Part shown: one piece after another, positions 25,388-34,051 of the stretch
Numbering within the stretch: position 1 is the stretch's first letter
Layout of the letters: every line of letters begins with the position of its first letter
Assembly: GCA_023411575.1 (NCBI GenBank)
Contig: JAEYOP010000071.1
Location: forward strand, 124,001-188,000
Direction: 5' to 3'
Source: Bacillota bacterium
Lineage (GTDB): Bacteria > Bacillota > Clostridia > Acetivibrionales > DTU013
DNA length: 64,000 nucleotides
Made by a program: the position numbers and the translations under genes
The notes under the pieces: model-generated
What the model was told of the DNA's origin: nothing
The model's input: only the letters and a program-made list of their open reading frames with translations
Databases searched by the model: none

Positions 25388-26236
25388 ATGAGAGTAGTGG
25401 AAACGGTCAGCGGTTTAAAGGCGATTATAAGAGCCCAGAAGACGGCGGGCAAAACAATAGGCTTCGTCCCGACGATGGGATACCTGCATGAAGGGCATAT
25501 GTCCCTGGTACGTGCGTCCGTGGCGGAAAACGATTTTACGGTAATGAGCATATTTGTAAATCCTACGCAGTTTGGCGTGAACGAGGACTTTGACAAGTAT
25601 CCCAGGGACATGAAGGGAGATTTCGAAAAGGCGGAGAAAAACGGGGTTGACGTCCTGTTTGCCCCCTCTGTAGAGGAAATGTATCTGGCGGGCTACAGTA
25701 CCTATGTCGAAGTTACCGGCGAAATCACCGCAAAGCTTTGCGGGAAATCCCGCCCCGGGCATTTCAGGGGAGTTGCGACAGTAGTGACAAAGCTCTTCAA
25801 CCTGGCAGAGCCGAACAAAGCCTATTTCGGGCAAAAAGACGCGCAGCAGGCGGCGATTATAAAGAAAATGGCAAAAGAACTGGACATGAACCTGGAAGTC
25901 ATCACCTGCCCGATCGTACGGGAAGCCGACGGACTTGCCATGAGCTCGAGAAACGTGTACCTGAATGCCGAAGAAAGAAAGGCGGCGCTGGTTCTTTCCG
26001 CCTCCCTGTTTGACGCGGAAGTGAGGATAAAGGCAGGGGAGCGAAATGCCGATAAACTGTTGGACGGCATTTTAAAACGAATCCGGTCCGAAAGCCTGGC
26101 GCAAACGGAGTATGTGTCCATTGTCAATGCCGACACGCTGGAGGACATAAAACAGATAAAAGGAAAAGTCCTGATCGCCCTTGCTGTTAAATTTGGGAAG
26201 ACAAGACTTATTGATAATATTTCCGTGGAGGTGTAA
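25388..26236 (+). CDS. panC: Pantothenate synthetase
   Basis: PanC ligates pantoate and beta-alanine with ATP. The 282-residue protein carries the nucleotidyltransferase HxGH-type motif in MGYLHEGHMSLVR, then NPTQFGVNEDFDKYPR, GHFRGVATVVTKLF, FGQKDAQQ and the KMSKS-equivalent AMSSRNVYL. It starts 3 bases after panB, and its end contains the GGAGGTG that serves panD, so translation of the two is closely linked. Confidence 0.97.
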   Translation: MRVVETVSGLKAIIRAQKTAGKTIGFVPTMGYLHEGHMSLVRASVAENDFTVMSIFVNPTQFGVNEDFDKYPRDMKGDFEKAEKNGVDVLFAPSVEEMYLAGYSTYVEVTGEITAKLCGKSRPGHFRGVATVVTKLFNLAEPNKAYFGQKDAQQAAIIKKMAKELDMNLEVITCPIVREADGLAMSSRNVYLNAEERKAALVLSASLFDAEVRIKAGERNADKLLDGILKRIRSESLAQTEYVSIVNADTLEDIKQIKGKVLIALAVKFGKTRLIDNISVEV

Positions 26237-26237
26237 A

Positions 26238-26621
26238 ATGTTTCTGACGTTAATGAAATCGAAAATACACAGGGCTGTCGTAACCGAAGCCAATTTGAAC
26301 TATGTAGGCAGCATAACAATAGATGAAGACCTCATGGAGCAGGCGGATATCCTGCAGAATGAAAAGGTGCAGATCGTAAACAACAATAACGGTCAGCGGT
26401 TTGAAACCTATGTCATCGCGGGGGAACGGGGAAGCGGCACGATCTGCCTGAACGGGGCGGCGGCAAGGCTGGCCCACCCGGGGGACATCATCATTATAAT
26501 CGCCTACGCCATAATGGACCGGGAGGAGGCGAAGACCTTCAAGCCAAGGATTGTTCTGTTGAATGAAAACAATAAGGTAACAATGGTAAAGAAGGAAGAA
26601 ATACACGGGCATGTGGAGTAA
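26238..26621 (+). CDS. panD: Aspartate 1-decarboxylase
   Basis: PanD makes beta-alanine from aspartate. It cleaves itself between Gly24 and Ser25 (here in VGSITID) to create the catalytic pyruvoyl group. The 127-residue protein starts MFLTLMKSKIHRAVVTEA and keeps the NNGQRFETY, GSGTICLNGAAARL and GDIIIIIAYA blocks. The ATG at 26238 lies one base after the panC stop with GGAGGTG upstream. It completes the panBCD operon, so the cell can make pantothenate from valine precursors and aspartate. Confidence 0.97.
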   Translation: MFLTLMKSKIHRAVVTEANLNYVGSITIDEDLMEQADILQNEKVQIVNNNNGQRFETYVIAGERGSGTICLNGAAARLAHPGDIIIIIAYAIMDREEAKTFKPRIVLLNENNKVTMVKKEEIHGHVE

Positions 26622-26648
26622 AACTCGAATAAACGGGAGGATGGATTC

Positions 26649-26834
26649 ATGGAAACATTTTATTATCCTGTGGTAGTGGTTGAAAATGCGGAAGAGCTTG
26701 AAGCGGTAACATCCTATTGCGACGAGTACAAGATCGGCTTTCAGTTTTTGGACAACGACCTGAACCATTTTCCGGCGCAGATCCTTCTCTACTGCGACAA
26801 GGAGGATTTCAGCCTGTTCCTGGAATCCATATAA
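26649..26834 (+). CDS. Small uncharacterised protein (61 aa)
   Basis: The frame encodes a 61-residue acidic protein rich in aromatic residues (METFYYPVVVVENAEELEAV, later FLDNDLNHFPAQILLYCDKEDF), with no membrane segment. CGGGAGGAT lies 7 bases before the ATG, a good site. It follows panD by 27 bases and is followed by a terminator, so it is probably the last gene of the pan operon. I do not recognise a family. Confidence 0.6.
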   Translation: METFYYPVVVVENAEELEAVTSYCDEYKIGFQFLDNDLNHFPAQILLYCDKEDFSLFLESI

Positions 26835-26844
26835 AGGCATATAA

Positions 26845-26880
26845 AAACCGGCTGCTGTAGAAAGCGCCGGTTTATTTTGG
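26845..26880. terminator. Bidirectional intrinsic terminator
   Basis: AAACCGGC (26845-26852) pairs with GCCGGTTT (26866-26873). TTTATTTT follows on the plus strand and TTTTTAT on the minus strand, so it can end the pan operon and the convergent small membrane gene. Confidence 0.8.
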
Positions 26881-26888
26881 AACCGCCC

Positions 26889-27158
26889 CTATTTCCGAAA
26901 TACGAAATCCATTACAAGGCCGCCGATGATTGCTTCGGCTGCCAGCGTAAAACTCGTGATCACAATTGCTTTGGATACCATATCGAAATACGAATTATAG
27001 GGAAGGATCGTATTATTCAGCAAAACCAGCAAGGTTCCGACGGTAAAGACCGCCAGGAATACATAACTGCCATATTTGATCAGGGCTTTAGGCAGTTTTC
27101 CCATGTTTTCAAACGCTTTCAATATTTTCTCCAGATTCTTGAGCAAATTGGACTGCAT
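26889..27158 (-). CDS. Small uncharacterised membrane protein (89 aa)
   Basis: The 89-residue protein has a basic amphipathic N-terminus (MQSNLLKNLEKILKAFENMG) and two hydrophobic segments, at about residues 30-50 and 58-83. It ends FVFRK. The start ATG at 27158 has AAAGGGGTG upstream on the minus strand; a longer frame to 27221 lacks a site. It is a single-gene unit facing the pan operon terminator. I do not recognise a family, and its role is unknown. Confidence 0.65.
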   Translation of the reverse strand: MQSNLLKNLEKILKAFENMGKLPKALIKYGSYVFLAVFTVGTLLVLLNNTILPYNSYFDMVSKAIVITSFTLAAEAIIGGLVMDFVFRK

Positions 27159-27345
27159 TGGCCTCACACCCCTTTCTAAACAAAAACGGCAGTTATGCCG
27201 ATAACCATTACATATTACCATAAGGCGGGGAAAGGGAACAAGACATAAAGTTTACCATAAAGTATAAATTGAACTATATGCAAAACTATAAAGTATTCCG
27301 ATAATATGATATAATGGAATAATAATGCGCTCAGGAGAAATGCAT

Positions 27346-28383
27346 ATGAAGAAAGTTTTTGTGAGTGTCAATGACTGTAAGCCCGGCATGCAGATCGCGG
27401 AGAACATTTACAACGAGTACGGAGCCGTGGTGGTCGCAGAAAATACCGTTCTGGACAACTTCATTATTGACAGGATACAAAATCTCGGTTTGATAAAGAT
27501 CAAAGTAAACGACTATAACGATGACATCATCGTTGTCAGCGGAACAGAACTCTTCCGGGCACAATACAATGAAAACCTGAATGTAGTCAAAAACATCCTT
27601 CACGACATTTCTACCGGAAAGCAGATCAATCCGGAAAAATTGAACAATGCCACCGATTCCATTGTTACCAGAATAAATGAAAACAGGGATATTGTTTCCT
27701 GCATAAACCAGATGCGCGAAGCGGATGAGTACACCTACACCCATAGCGTCAACGTATCGCTGCTGTGCATGCTGATCGGAAAATGGCTGAAGTACGATTT
27801 TTACACCATAAAATCCCTGGTCAGCGCCGGGCTGCTGCATGATATCGGGAAAGGGAAAGTTTCTTCCGAGATATTAAATAAGCCGGGGCCGTTGACCAAA
27901 GAAGAATTCGAAGAGATGAAGAAGCATACGGTTTACGGCTTTAAAATAGCGGAAACCCTGCCCGGCCTGAACGATGAGATCCTCAAGGGAATCCTGATGC
28001 ATCATGAAAGGGAGGACGGAAGCGGATATCCTTTCGCCCTGAAGAGCGACCAGATTCATGATTTCGGGAAGATCATCGCCGTGGCCGACATTTATGACGC
28101 AATGACCTCGAACCGGGTGTATCACGGGATGGAATGTCCTTTCGACGTCATCGAGGAAATGGAGAAAAACAGCTTCGGCACCCTGGATCACAGGGTGGTA
28201 AGCGTCTTCCTCAAAAATATAGCCGCCTATTACATGGGGGACTTCGTAAAGCTTTCCACCGGCGATATCGGCGAAATCGTCTATATAAATCCCTTTAATG
28301 TCTCGAAACCGATCGTCAAGGTGGATGAAGTCTTCCTGGATCTCGCCCAGGAAAAGGAAATCCGGGTGACGGAACTGATTTAA
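27346..28383 (+). CDS. HD-GYP domain protein, probable cyclic-di-GMP phosphodiesterase
   Basis: The 345-residue cytoplasmic protein has an N-terminal region (about 1-105) of the type found before HD-GYP domains, then the catalytic domain. Visible motifs are THSVNVSLLC, LLHDIGKGKV (HD), HHEREDGSGYP (HHE and GYP) and IIAVADIYDAMTSNR. HD-GYP enzymes degrade cyclic di-GMP, which would link the gene to motility or biofilm control. No partner cyclase lies nearby. The ATG at 27346 has AGGAGA 8 bases upstream. A TATAAT at 27310-27315 may be its -10 element. Confidence 0.93.
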   Translation: MKKVFVSVNDCKPGMQIAENIYNEYGAVVVAENTVLDNFIIDRIQNLGLIKIKVNDYNDDIIVVSGTELFRAQYNENLNVVKNILHDISTGKQINPEKLNNATDSIVTRINENRDIVSCINQMREADEYTYTHSVNVSLLCMLIGKWLKYDFYTIKSLVSAGLLHDIGKGKVSSEILNKPGPLTKEEFEEMKKHTVYGFKIAETLPGLNDEILKGILMHHEREDGSGYPFALKSDQIHDFGKIIAVADIYDAMTSNRVYHGMECPFDVIEEMEKNSFGTLDHRVVSVFLKNIAAYYMGDFVKLSTGDIGEIVYINPFNVSKPIVKVDEVFLDLAQEKEIRVTELI

Positions 28384-28402
28384 CACGTTGATTCATTAAA
28401 GG

Positions 28403-28500
28403 GGAAACCCTTCTCTCGAAAAGTTTCCTGTTTATTTTGATAATTGCCCGGAATAAACGACAGTTTACAATAAAATAGACTGCCGTTTTTTTATTATTTT
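28403..28500 (+). terminator. Tandem intrinsic terminators after the HD-GYP gene
   Basis: The first hairpin pairs GGAAAC (28403-28408) with GTTTCC (28423-28428) and is followed by TGTTTATTTT. The second pairs AAACG-A-CAGT (28455-28464) with ACTG-C-CGTTT (28479-28488) and is followed by TTTTTTATTATTTT. Confidence 0.8.
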
Positions 28501-28548
28501 GTCGAAAATCGGCGGCTTCCCGCGAAAATGGGCGAAACTTTTTTATAG

Positions 28549-28574
28549 GAACGATACCGTTCTTAGGTTATAAT
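28549..28574 (+). promoter_or_regulatory. Promoter of the DUF6514 gene with an inverted repeat over the -35 region
   Basis: TATAAT at 28569-28574 is a likely -10 element. The -35 position is overlapped by GAACG-ATAC-CGTTC (28549-28562), a perfect 5-base inverted repeat around 4 bases, which could be a regulator binding site or part of a non-sigma-A promoter. Confidence 0.4.
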
Positions 28575-28620
28575 AGGCAGGGACAAGCAACTTTGATTTT
28601 ATTTTTTTGGGGGGTTAACT

Positions 28621-28932
28621 ATGCTTAGCAAGTTTTTGGAAAAGAAAGTAGAAATCATCCTGGACGGATTTTCTCCCAAAGAGGAGAATTCGCTTGAGCT
28701 GGAGTATTATCTTCTGGAAAGCGATTGTGCCGGGGACGAGGAGAAAGGCTTCCAGAAAGCCTATGGAGTTGAGATTGTAAAAAAACACAAGGGCTTGCTG
28801 AATGAAAGAAAGAAATTTGAAAATGTTTCCTGCTCCAGGCAAACGACCCAAAATCTTGTGGAGCTGCTGGCCGCCAATACGGTGACGCCTTCGACCCTTC
28901 CGTATATTCTGGACGATCTTATCGGGCAATAA
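28621..28932 (+). CDS. DUF6514 family protein
   Basis: The 103-residue soluble protein contains the family pattern YGVEIVKKHKG, NVSCSRQTTQNLVELLAANTVTP and the end ILDDLIG. The function of the family is not known. GGGGGG lies 6 bases before the ATG. It is a single-gene unit with its own promoter-like region and a terminator at 29001. Confidence 0.72.
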   Translation: MLSKFLEKKVEIILDGFSPKEENSLELEYYLLESDCAGDEEKGFQKAYGVEIVKKHKGLLNERKKFENVSCSRQTTQNLVELLAANTVTPSTLPYILDDLIGQ

Positions 28933-29000
28933 TGTTTCTTTTAAGAGGAAAATAGGAGGAAAAGGCCTCCATTCTGTTGAATAGAATAAAGGACTATTGA

Positions 29001-29042
29001 AACTCATCTCAGCGTTTACCCGGGATGAGTTTTTATTTTATT
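29001..29042 (+). terminator. Intrinsic terminator after the DUF6514 gene
   Basis: AACTCATC (29001-29008) pairs with GATGAGTT (29024-29031), followed by TTTATTTTATT. The rest of the gap up to dnaG is AT-rich, and no confident promoter was identified in it. Confidence 0.8.
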
Positions 29043-29217
29043 GCAAAATTATTATCGAAAAAGAAGGAATATAACTAATTGTGTCGAACATGTATTAGAG
29101 TATTTGAAGGGAATGCCCTGTTTATTGCTTGCAGGAGTAATAATATTCGTTTATCGACCAATAATATCATTGTGGTGTGAGGACACACTGCCGGAAGGGC
29201 ATATTGAAGGATGATGG

Positions 29218-31017
29218 ATGTATATCAGGTATTCGGATGAGCTGATTGAAGAAATTCGTATAAACAACGATATAGTAGATGTCGTTTCTGAATATGTGAG
29301 ATTGGAAAAACGCGGCAAGAATTATTTCGGTCTCTGTCCGTTCCATAGGGAAAAGACACCTTCTTTCAGTGTCGAATCGGGAAAACAGATTTTTTACTGT
29401 TTCGGTTGCGGGAAAGGCGGCAATGTATTTCAGTTCGTGTCCCTTGCCGAAAAGCTGGATTACATTGAAGCAGTGAGATTGCTGGCCGACCGGGCGAAAA
29501 TTGTCCTCCCGGAAAGCGATGATACCGAGCAGGCGGAAAAGGCGAAGCAAAAGCAGTCGGTTTTGAATATCAACCTGATTGCGGCCCGGTATTTTAACGA
29601 AGTTTTGAATTCCAGACGCGGGGAGCCCGGGGCCGCCTATTTGAAAAAGCGGCAGCTTTCCGAGAATACGGTAAGGAAATTCGGCCTGGGGTATTCGACG
29701 GAGGAGTGGGACGGGCTGTACCAGCATTTGAGGGCGGCCGGTCTGGAGGACGAGCAGATCCTTCAAAGCGGTCTTATTTTACGAAGCAGCAAGGGAACGC
29801 TGTATGACCGTTTTAAAGGAAGGCTGATTTTTCCGATATTCGACATCCGGGGGAATGTCATCGGCTTCGGAGGCAGGGTTCTGGACAACTCGCTTCCCAA
29901 GTATGTGAATTCGCCGGAAACGCCGGTGTACAGCAAGGGCAAGCATTTATACGCTTTGAATTTTGCGAAGAATTCGGACAGCAAAAAGCTGATCGTGGTG
30001 GAAGGCTATATGGATGTCATATCGCTTCACCAGAGCGGGATCGGGAATGCGGTGGCGTCCCTGGGGACGGCCTTGACGGAGAGCCAGGGGCGGATCCTGA
30101 AAAAATATTCCGAAGAGATCGTGATCTCCTACGATGCGGACACGGCGGGGCAGGCCGCCACCCAAAGGGGACTGGACCTGCTCAGCGAGATCGGCTGCAA
30201 CGTCAAGGTGCTTACGGTGCCGGACGGGAAGGACCCGGACGAATTTATCCGGAAAAATGGTCCGGAGGGGTTTAAGAAGCTTGTTGACAGCGCATTGTCG
30301 CTGGTGGAATACAAGATAAAGGCTTTACGGGCGGCCCAGGATTTGACGGCGACGGAAGGCAAGATCGCTTTTTTGAATCAGGCGGCTGTCGTTTTGGCGA
30401 AGGTCGATAACGTCATGGAACGGGAAATGTACATAAAAAAGTTGTCCCGGGAATATGAAATATCGGAAGAGGCAATCCTTTCGGAAGTACTGAGAAGAAC
30501 GAGGCCCCAGGCCAGGCAGAGCCTGAAGATCGCGAATGCGGTGGAGGCCGCCAAAAAGATCACTACTGCCGGGGACGAAATAGACGAAAGGATTTTGCAT
30601 GACGAAAGATTCATCCTGTCGTTATTATGTGTTGACAACAGCATATATGGCGTGGTGAAGGAACAATTTCATATCGGAATGTTTTCCAGTGAGAACAAGG
30701 GGGTAGCAGAACTGGTATTTGAAAGGCTTGAAAGCAAAAGGGATTTTACTCCCGCGGAATTGCTCAATGCCGTCGCTTCCGAGGAAACGGGCAAATTCGC
30801 CCGTATATTAAAGGAAGAATGTTATTGCGATGATAATCGCAGGGCAATTTTGGGAAAAATTAGGGATATCAGCCTTCTGAAGGCTGAAAAAAGGCAAAAG
30901 CAGATACTGGGGCTGTTGAGTGACAAAAGTAGATTGTCAGAAGGAGATGTTGACCAATTAAAACAGGAACTGAAAAATTTGTTGCTAAAGATGAAAGATA
31001 TAAAGGGAATGGGATAA
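29218..31017 (+). CDS. dnaG: DNA primase
   Basis: DnaG makes RNA primers for replication. The 599-residue protein has the CHC2 zinc finger near residues 40-65 (CPFHREKTPSF then CFGCGKGGN), the TOPRIM catalytic domain with VVEGYMDVISL and SYDADTAGQAA, and a C-terminal helical domain that contacts the helicase. GAAGGATG lies upstream of the ATG. It is followed 24 bases later by rpoD, the classic macromolecular synthesis arrangement. Confidence 0.98.
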   Translation: MYIRYSDELIEEIRINNDIVDVVSEYVRLEKRGKNYFGLCPFHREKTPSFSVESGKQIFYCFGCGKGGNVFQFVSLAEKLDYIEAVRLLADRAKIVLPESDDTEQAEKAKQKQSVLNINLIAARYFNEVLNSRRGEPGAAYLKKRQLSENTVRKFGLGYSTEEWDGLYQHLRAAGLEDEQILQSGLILRSSKGTLYDRFKGRLIFPIFDIRGNVIGFGGRVLDNSLPKYVNSPETPVYSKGKHLYALNFAKNSDSKKLIVVEGYMDVISLHQSGIGNAVASLGTALTESQGRILKKYSEEIVISYDADTAGQAATQRGLDLLSEIGCNVKVLTVPDGKDPDEFIRKNGPEGFKKLVDSALSLVEYKIKALRAAQDLTATEGKIAFLNQAAVVLAKVDNVMEREMYIKKLSREYEISEEAILSEVLRRTRPQARQSLKIANAVEAAKKITTAGDEIDERILHDERFILSLLCVDNSIYGVVKEQFHIGMFSSENKGVAELVFERLESKRDFTPAELLNAVASEETGKFARILKEECYCDDNRRAILGKIRDISLLKAEKRQKQILGLLSDKSRLSEGDVDQLKQELKNLLLKMKDIKGMG

Positions 31018-31041
31018 TAAACACAGAAAGGAGGGGTAACA

Positions 31042-32133
31042 ATGAAAACGATGAACAATGAAACGAGTTCCAGCAGAAAATCCATCCTGAAGGAATTGGT
31101 GGAAAAAGGCAAGACCAAGGGAATGCTGACCTACAAGGAAATCATGGATGCGTTCGAGGAAGTCGAGCTCGAGCCCGAACAGATCGAAAAGATCTATGAG
31201 ACGGTTGAAAACATGGGCATCGACGTCGTGGGCGACATCGACGAGGAAATCAAGGATCTGCAGAATACCGAGGAAGAACTCGATTTAACGCTGCCTGAAG
31301 GGATCAGCATCGACGATCCTGTCAGGATGTACCTTAAGGAAATCGGTAAAGTACCCCTGCTGTCTGCTGATGAAGAGATAGAACTGGCAAAGAAGATGGA
31401 GAAGGGCGACAACGAATCGAAGAGAAGGCTTGCGGAAGCGAACCTGAGGCTTGTTGTCAGCATTGCGAAGAGGTATGTCGGCAGAGGCATGCTGTTCCTT
31501 GATTTGATCCAGGAAGGGAATCTGGGCCTGATCAAGGCCGTTGAGAAGTTTGATTACAGAAAAGGATACAAGTTCAGCACCTATGCGACCTGGTGGATCC
31601 GGCAGGCCATTACCCGGGCAATTGCCGACCAGGCGAGAACCATAAGGATACCGGTGCATATGGTCGAGACCATAAACAAGCTTATCCGGGTATCCCGGCA
31701 GCTTCTGCAGGAGCTCGGCAGAGAGCCCCATCCGGAGGAGATTGCCAAGGAAATGAATATGACGGTGGACAAGGTCCGGGAGATTATGAAAATATCCCAG
31801 GAGCCGGTTTCCCTTGAAACGCCCATCGGCGAAGAAGAAGACAGCCATCTGGGCGATTTTATCCCGGATGATGACGCTCCGGCTCCGGCCGAAGCCGCCG
31901 CGTTTACCCTGCTCAAGGAGCAGTTGATCGATGTGCTGGATACCTTGACTCCCAGAGAGGAGAAGGTGCTCCGGCTGCGGTTCGGGCTGGACGATGGAAG
32001 GGCAAGGACCCTGGAGGAAGTCGGCAAGGAGTTCAACGTCACCCGGGAAAGAATCCGGCAGATCGAGGCAAAGGCGCTCCGGAAGCTCCGGCATCCCAGC
32101 AGGAGCAAAAAATTGAAGGATTATCTGGATTAA
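31042..32133 (+). CDS. rpoD: RNA polymerase primary sigma factor (sigma-A)
   Basis: The 363-residue protein is the housekeeping sigma factor. A short region 1.1-like helical N-terminus is followed by region 1.2 (DPVRMYLKEIGKVPLLSADEE), region 2 with the -10 recognising KFSTYATWWIRQAI, region 3 and region 4 with the helix-turn-helix VTRERIRQIEAKALRKLRHP. Its length fits Gram-positive SigA, which lacks the long insertion of E. coli sigma-70. AAAGGAGGGG lies before the ATG. trmK and the nif3-like gene, usually close behind sigA, are displaced 3 kb downstream here. Confidence 0.98.
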   Translation: MKTMNNETSSSRKSILKELVEKGKTKGMLTYKEIMDAFEEVELEPEQIEKIYETVENMGIDVVGDIDEEIKDLQNTEEELDLTLPEGISIDDPVRMYLKEIGKVPLLSADEEIELAKKMEKGDNESKRRLAEANLRLVVSIAKRYVGRGMLFLDLIQEGNLGLIKAVEKFDYRKGYKFSTYATWWIRQAITRAIADQARTIRIPVHMVETINKLIRVSRQLLQELGREPHPEEIAKEMNMTVDKVREIMKISQEPVSLETPIGEEEDSHLGDFIPDDDAPAPAEAAAFTLLKEQLIDVLDTLTPREEKVLRLRFGLDDGRARTLEEVGKEFNVTRERIRQIEAKALRKLRHPSRSKKLKDYLD

Positions 32134-32161
32134 TTTTCTTACTGAATTAGGGAGATAAAAG

Positions 32162-32213
32162 AAAAGCACACATAACGGGGTTTGGTTAAATTCCATATGT
32201 GTGTCTTTTAATT
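32162..32213 (+). terminator. Intrinsic terminator after rpoD
   Basis: AAAAG-CACACATA (32162-32174) pairs with TATGTGTG-T-CTTTT (32196-32209), followed by AATTTAT. It isolates the dnaG-rpoD unit from the following ATPase gene. Confidence 0.75.
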
Positions 32214-32288
32214 TATAGTATACTTAAAGAAACCCAGTCTGCGTAAATATGATTTACAAGAAAGTAATATTGCGGAAGGAGAAGGGCT

Positions 32289-33494
32289 ATGATAGAGTCA
32301 ATCTCACTGAAAAATTTCAAAGCGTTCAAAGATGTGGAAATGAAGAATATTCCGCCGTTTTGCGTCATTGTTGGCGCAAATGGAACTGGAAAGAGTACCA
32401 TTTTTCAGATACTCGGATTCCTTCGTGATGCAATGGCAAGCAACGTCAATACAGCGTTGTCAAAACTTGGAGGAAGTCGTGGCATTAATGAAGTGAGAAC
32501 ACGAGGCGTTTCGAACGAACCTATTGAAATAACAATTAAATTCCGGGATAAAGCGGATTTAAACTCTAAAAAAAGGTCTCCCTTAATTACGTATCAATTA
32601 AAAATAAACGAAAAAAAAGGCAAAGCTTATGTTGAAAGAGAAATATTAAGCTATCGAAGGGGGTCAGGGGGGCAGCCATGGAGATTCCTCGACTTCACCG
32701 ATGGAAAGGGTAAGGCTGTCACTAACGAAGCTGCGGGAGTGACCGATGTCAGCCAGCTTGAAAGAGAAAATCAGTCATTGAAGTCAAATGATATTCTTGC
32801 TATAAAAGGGCTTGCGCAATTTGAACGATTTCCTGCGGCAGTTGCTTTAGGCGAGCTTATTGAAAATTGGTATGTATCGGACTTTCATATTAGTAAGGTA
32901 CGCCCGGAACAGGAAGCCGATTATGCCGAGCACCTTTCCCGCGAAGGAGAAAATCTTTCATTGGTGATACAATATCTTTACAATCATCACAGAGAGACTT
33001 TTAATAAGATAATTGAAAAAATGAAGAAACGGGTGCCTGGTATTACAAACGTAGAATCCAAGACGACAGATGAAGGTCGTGTACTCCTAAAATTCCAGGA
33101 TGGGGCTTTTGAAGACCCGTTCCTTGCAAAATTTGTTTCTGACGGCACAATAAAGATGCTTGCATATCTTGTACTTCTCAACGACCCGGAACCTTATCCC
33201 TTGTTATGTGTTGAAGAACCGGAAAATCAACTATATCCAAGACTGCTTGAAGAACTCGCCGAGGAGTTTCGTGAATATGCCAACCGAGGAGAACAGGTTT
33301 TTGTTTCGACCCATTCTCCGGACTTTCTTAACGCAACTAATTTAGAAGAAGTGTTTTGGCTTGAAAAGGAAAATGGCTATACACAAATTAAACGTGCGTC
33401 TGATGATAAGCAAATCTCCGCTTACATGAAGGATGGCGACAAGATGGGATATCTCTGGAAACAAGGATTTTTCGGAGAGGTAGACCCAATATGA
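32289..33494 (+). CDS. AAA/ABC-type ATPase of an ATPase-TOPRIM pair (candidate defence gene)
   Basis: The 401-residue protein starts IESISLKNFKAFKD, typical of OLD/RecF-like (AAA_21) ATPases. The Walker A motif GANGTGKST spans residues 29-37, a signature-like FVSDGTIKMLAYL follows, Walker B is LLCVEEPENQLYP and the H-loop is VFVSTHSPDF. GGAAGGAG lies 7 bases before the ATG. Its stop overlaps the next gene by 4 bases (ATGA), so the two are translated as a unit. Such ATPases paired with TOPRIM proteins act in anti-phage systems. Composition is AT-richer than dnaG-rpoD, and the pair interrupts conserved synteny, suggesting acquisition by transfer. Confidence 0.87.
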   Translation: MIESISLKNFKAFKDVEMKNIPPFCVIVGANGTGKSTIFQILGFLRDAMASNVNTALSKLGGSRGINEVRTRGVSNEPIEITIKFRDKADLNSKKRSPLITYQLKINEKKGKAYVEREILSYRRGSGGQPWRFLDFTDGKGKAVTNEAAGVTDVSQLERENQSLKSNDILAIKGLAQFERFPAAVALGELIENWYVSDFHISKVRPEQEADYAEHLSREGENLSLVIQYLYNHHRETFNKIIEKMKKRVPGITNVESKTTDEGRVLLKFQDGAFEDPFLAKFVSDGTIKMLAYLVLLNDPEPYPLLCVEEPENQLYPRLLEELAEEFREYANRGEQVFVSTHSPDFLNATNLEEVFWLEKENGYTQIKRASDDKQISAYMKDGDKMGYLWKQGFFGEVDPI

Positions 33495-34051
33495 TAACTC
33501 TTGTATGCTTTTTAGAAGAATTATCGGCGCAAGTGTTTCTTGAAGGAGTTCTTCCACGGTTGCTTCCGGATTGCGTTTCGTTTCGATATGTCGTATTCGA
33601 TGGCAAACAAGATTTAGAGAAGCAAATTGTCAAAAAACTGCGCAATTGGCAGCAGCCTAATTCCATCTTTCTTGTTATGAGGGACCAGGATGCAGCAGAT
33701 TGCAAAAATGTGAAAGCGAAACTGGTACAACTTTGTAATGAGGCACAAAAGCCGGAAACACTTGTGAGGATCGCATGCCACGAACTTGAAAGCTTTTATT
33801 TCGGGGATTTATCCGCTGTAGAAAATGCCTTAAATCTACATAAAAATGCGCTCGAACCATATAAAAGCAAAGCTAAATATCGCATACCAGATGTTATAGT
33901 CAGCCCGTCAACTGAACTTGATAAGATTACAGGCGGTATTTATCAGAAAATTGGGGGCTCGCGTGAAATCGGCAAGATTATTTCATTAACAGAGAACTCA
34001 TCGCATAGTTTTAGGATGCTGATTTCAGGCGTCAAAAAACTATGTGAATGA
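33491..34051 (+). CDS. DUF4276 TOPRIM-like protein, partner of the upstream ATPase
   Basis: The 186-residue protein starts MITLVCFLEELSAQVFLEGVLP, matching the first TOPRIM strand with the conserved acidic residue at Glu9/Glu10. VMRDQDAADC gives the Asp65-x-Asp67 metal-binding motif, and CHELESFYFGD matches the later DUF4276 motif. TOPRIM partners of OLD-like ATPases are usually nucleases, so toxicity upon phage sensing is a reasonable inference. The start codon overlaps the ATPase stop. No methyltransferase, reverse transcriptase or other partner lies nearby, and a 110-base gap without features follows. Confidence 0.85.
   Translation: MITLVCFLEELSAQVFLEGVLPRLLPDCVSFRYVVFDGKQDLEKQIVKKLRNWQQPNSIFLVMRDQDAADCKNVKAKLVQLCNEAQKPETLVRIACHELESFYFGDLSAVENALNLHKNALEPYKSKAKYRIPDVIVSPSTELDKITGGIYQKIGGSREIGKIISLTENSSHSFRMLISGVKKLCE

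Noticed and set aside
28549..28562. LexA/DinR box before the DUF6514 gene
   Set aside because: The Gram-positive LexA box is GAAC-N4-GTTC; here the spacing between GAAC and GTTC is six bases.
32289..34051. Calling the ATPase-TOPRIM pair PARIS or AbiL
   Set aside because: PARIS uses a DUF4435 partner, and I cannot confirm AbiL membership from sequence reading alone; only the general architecture is supported.
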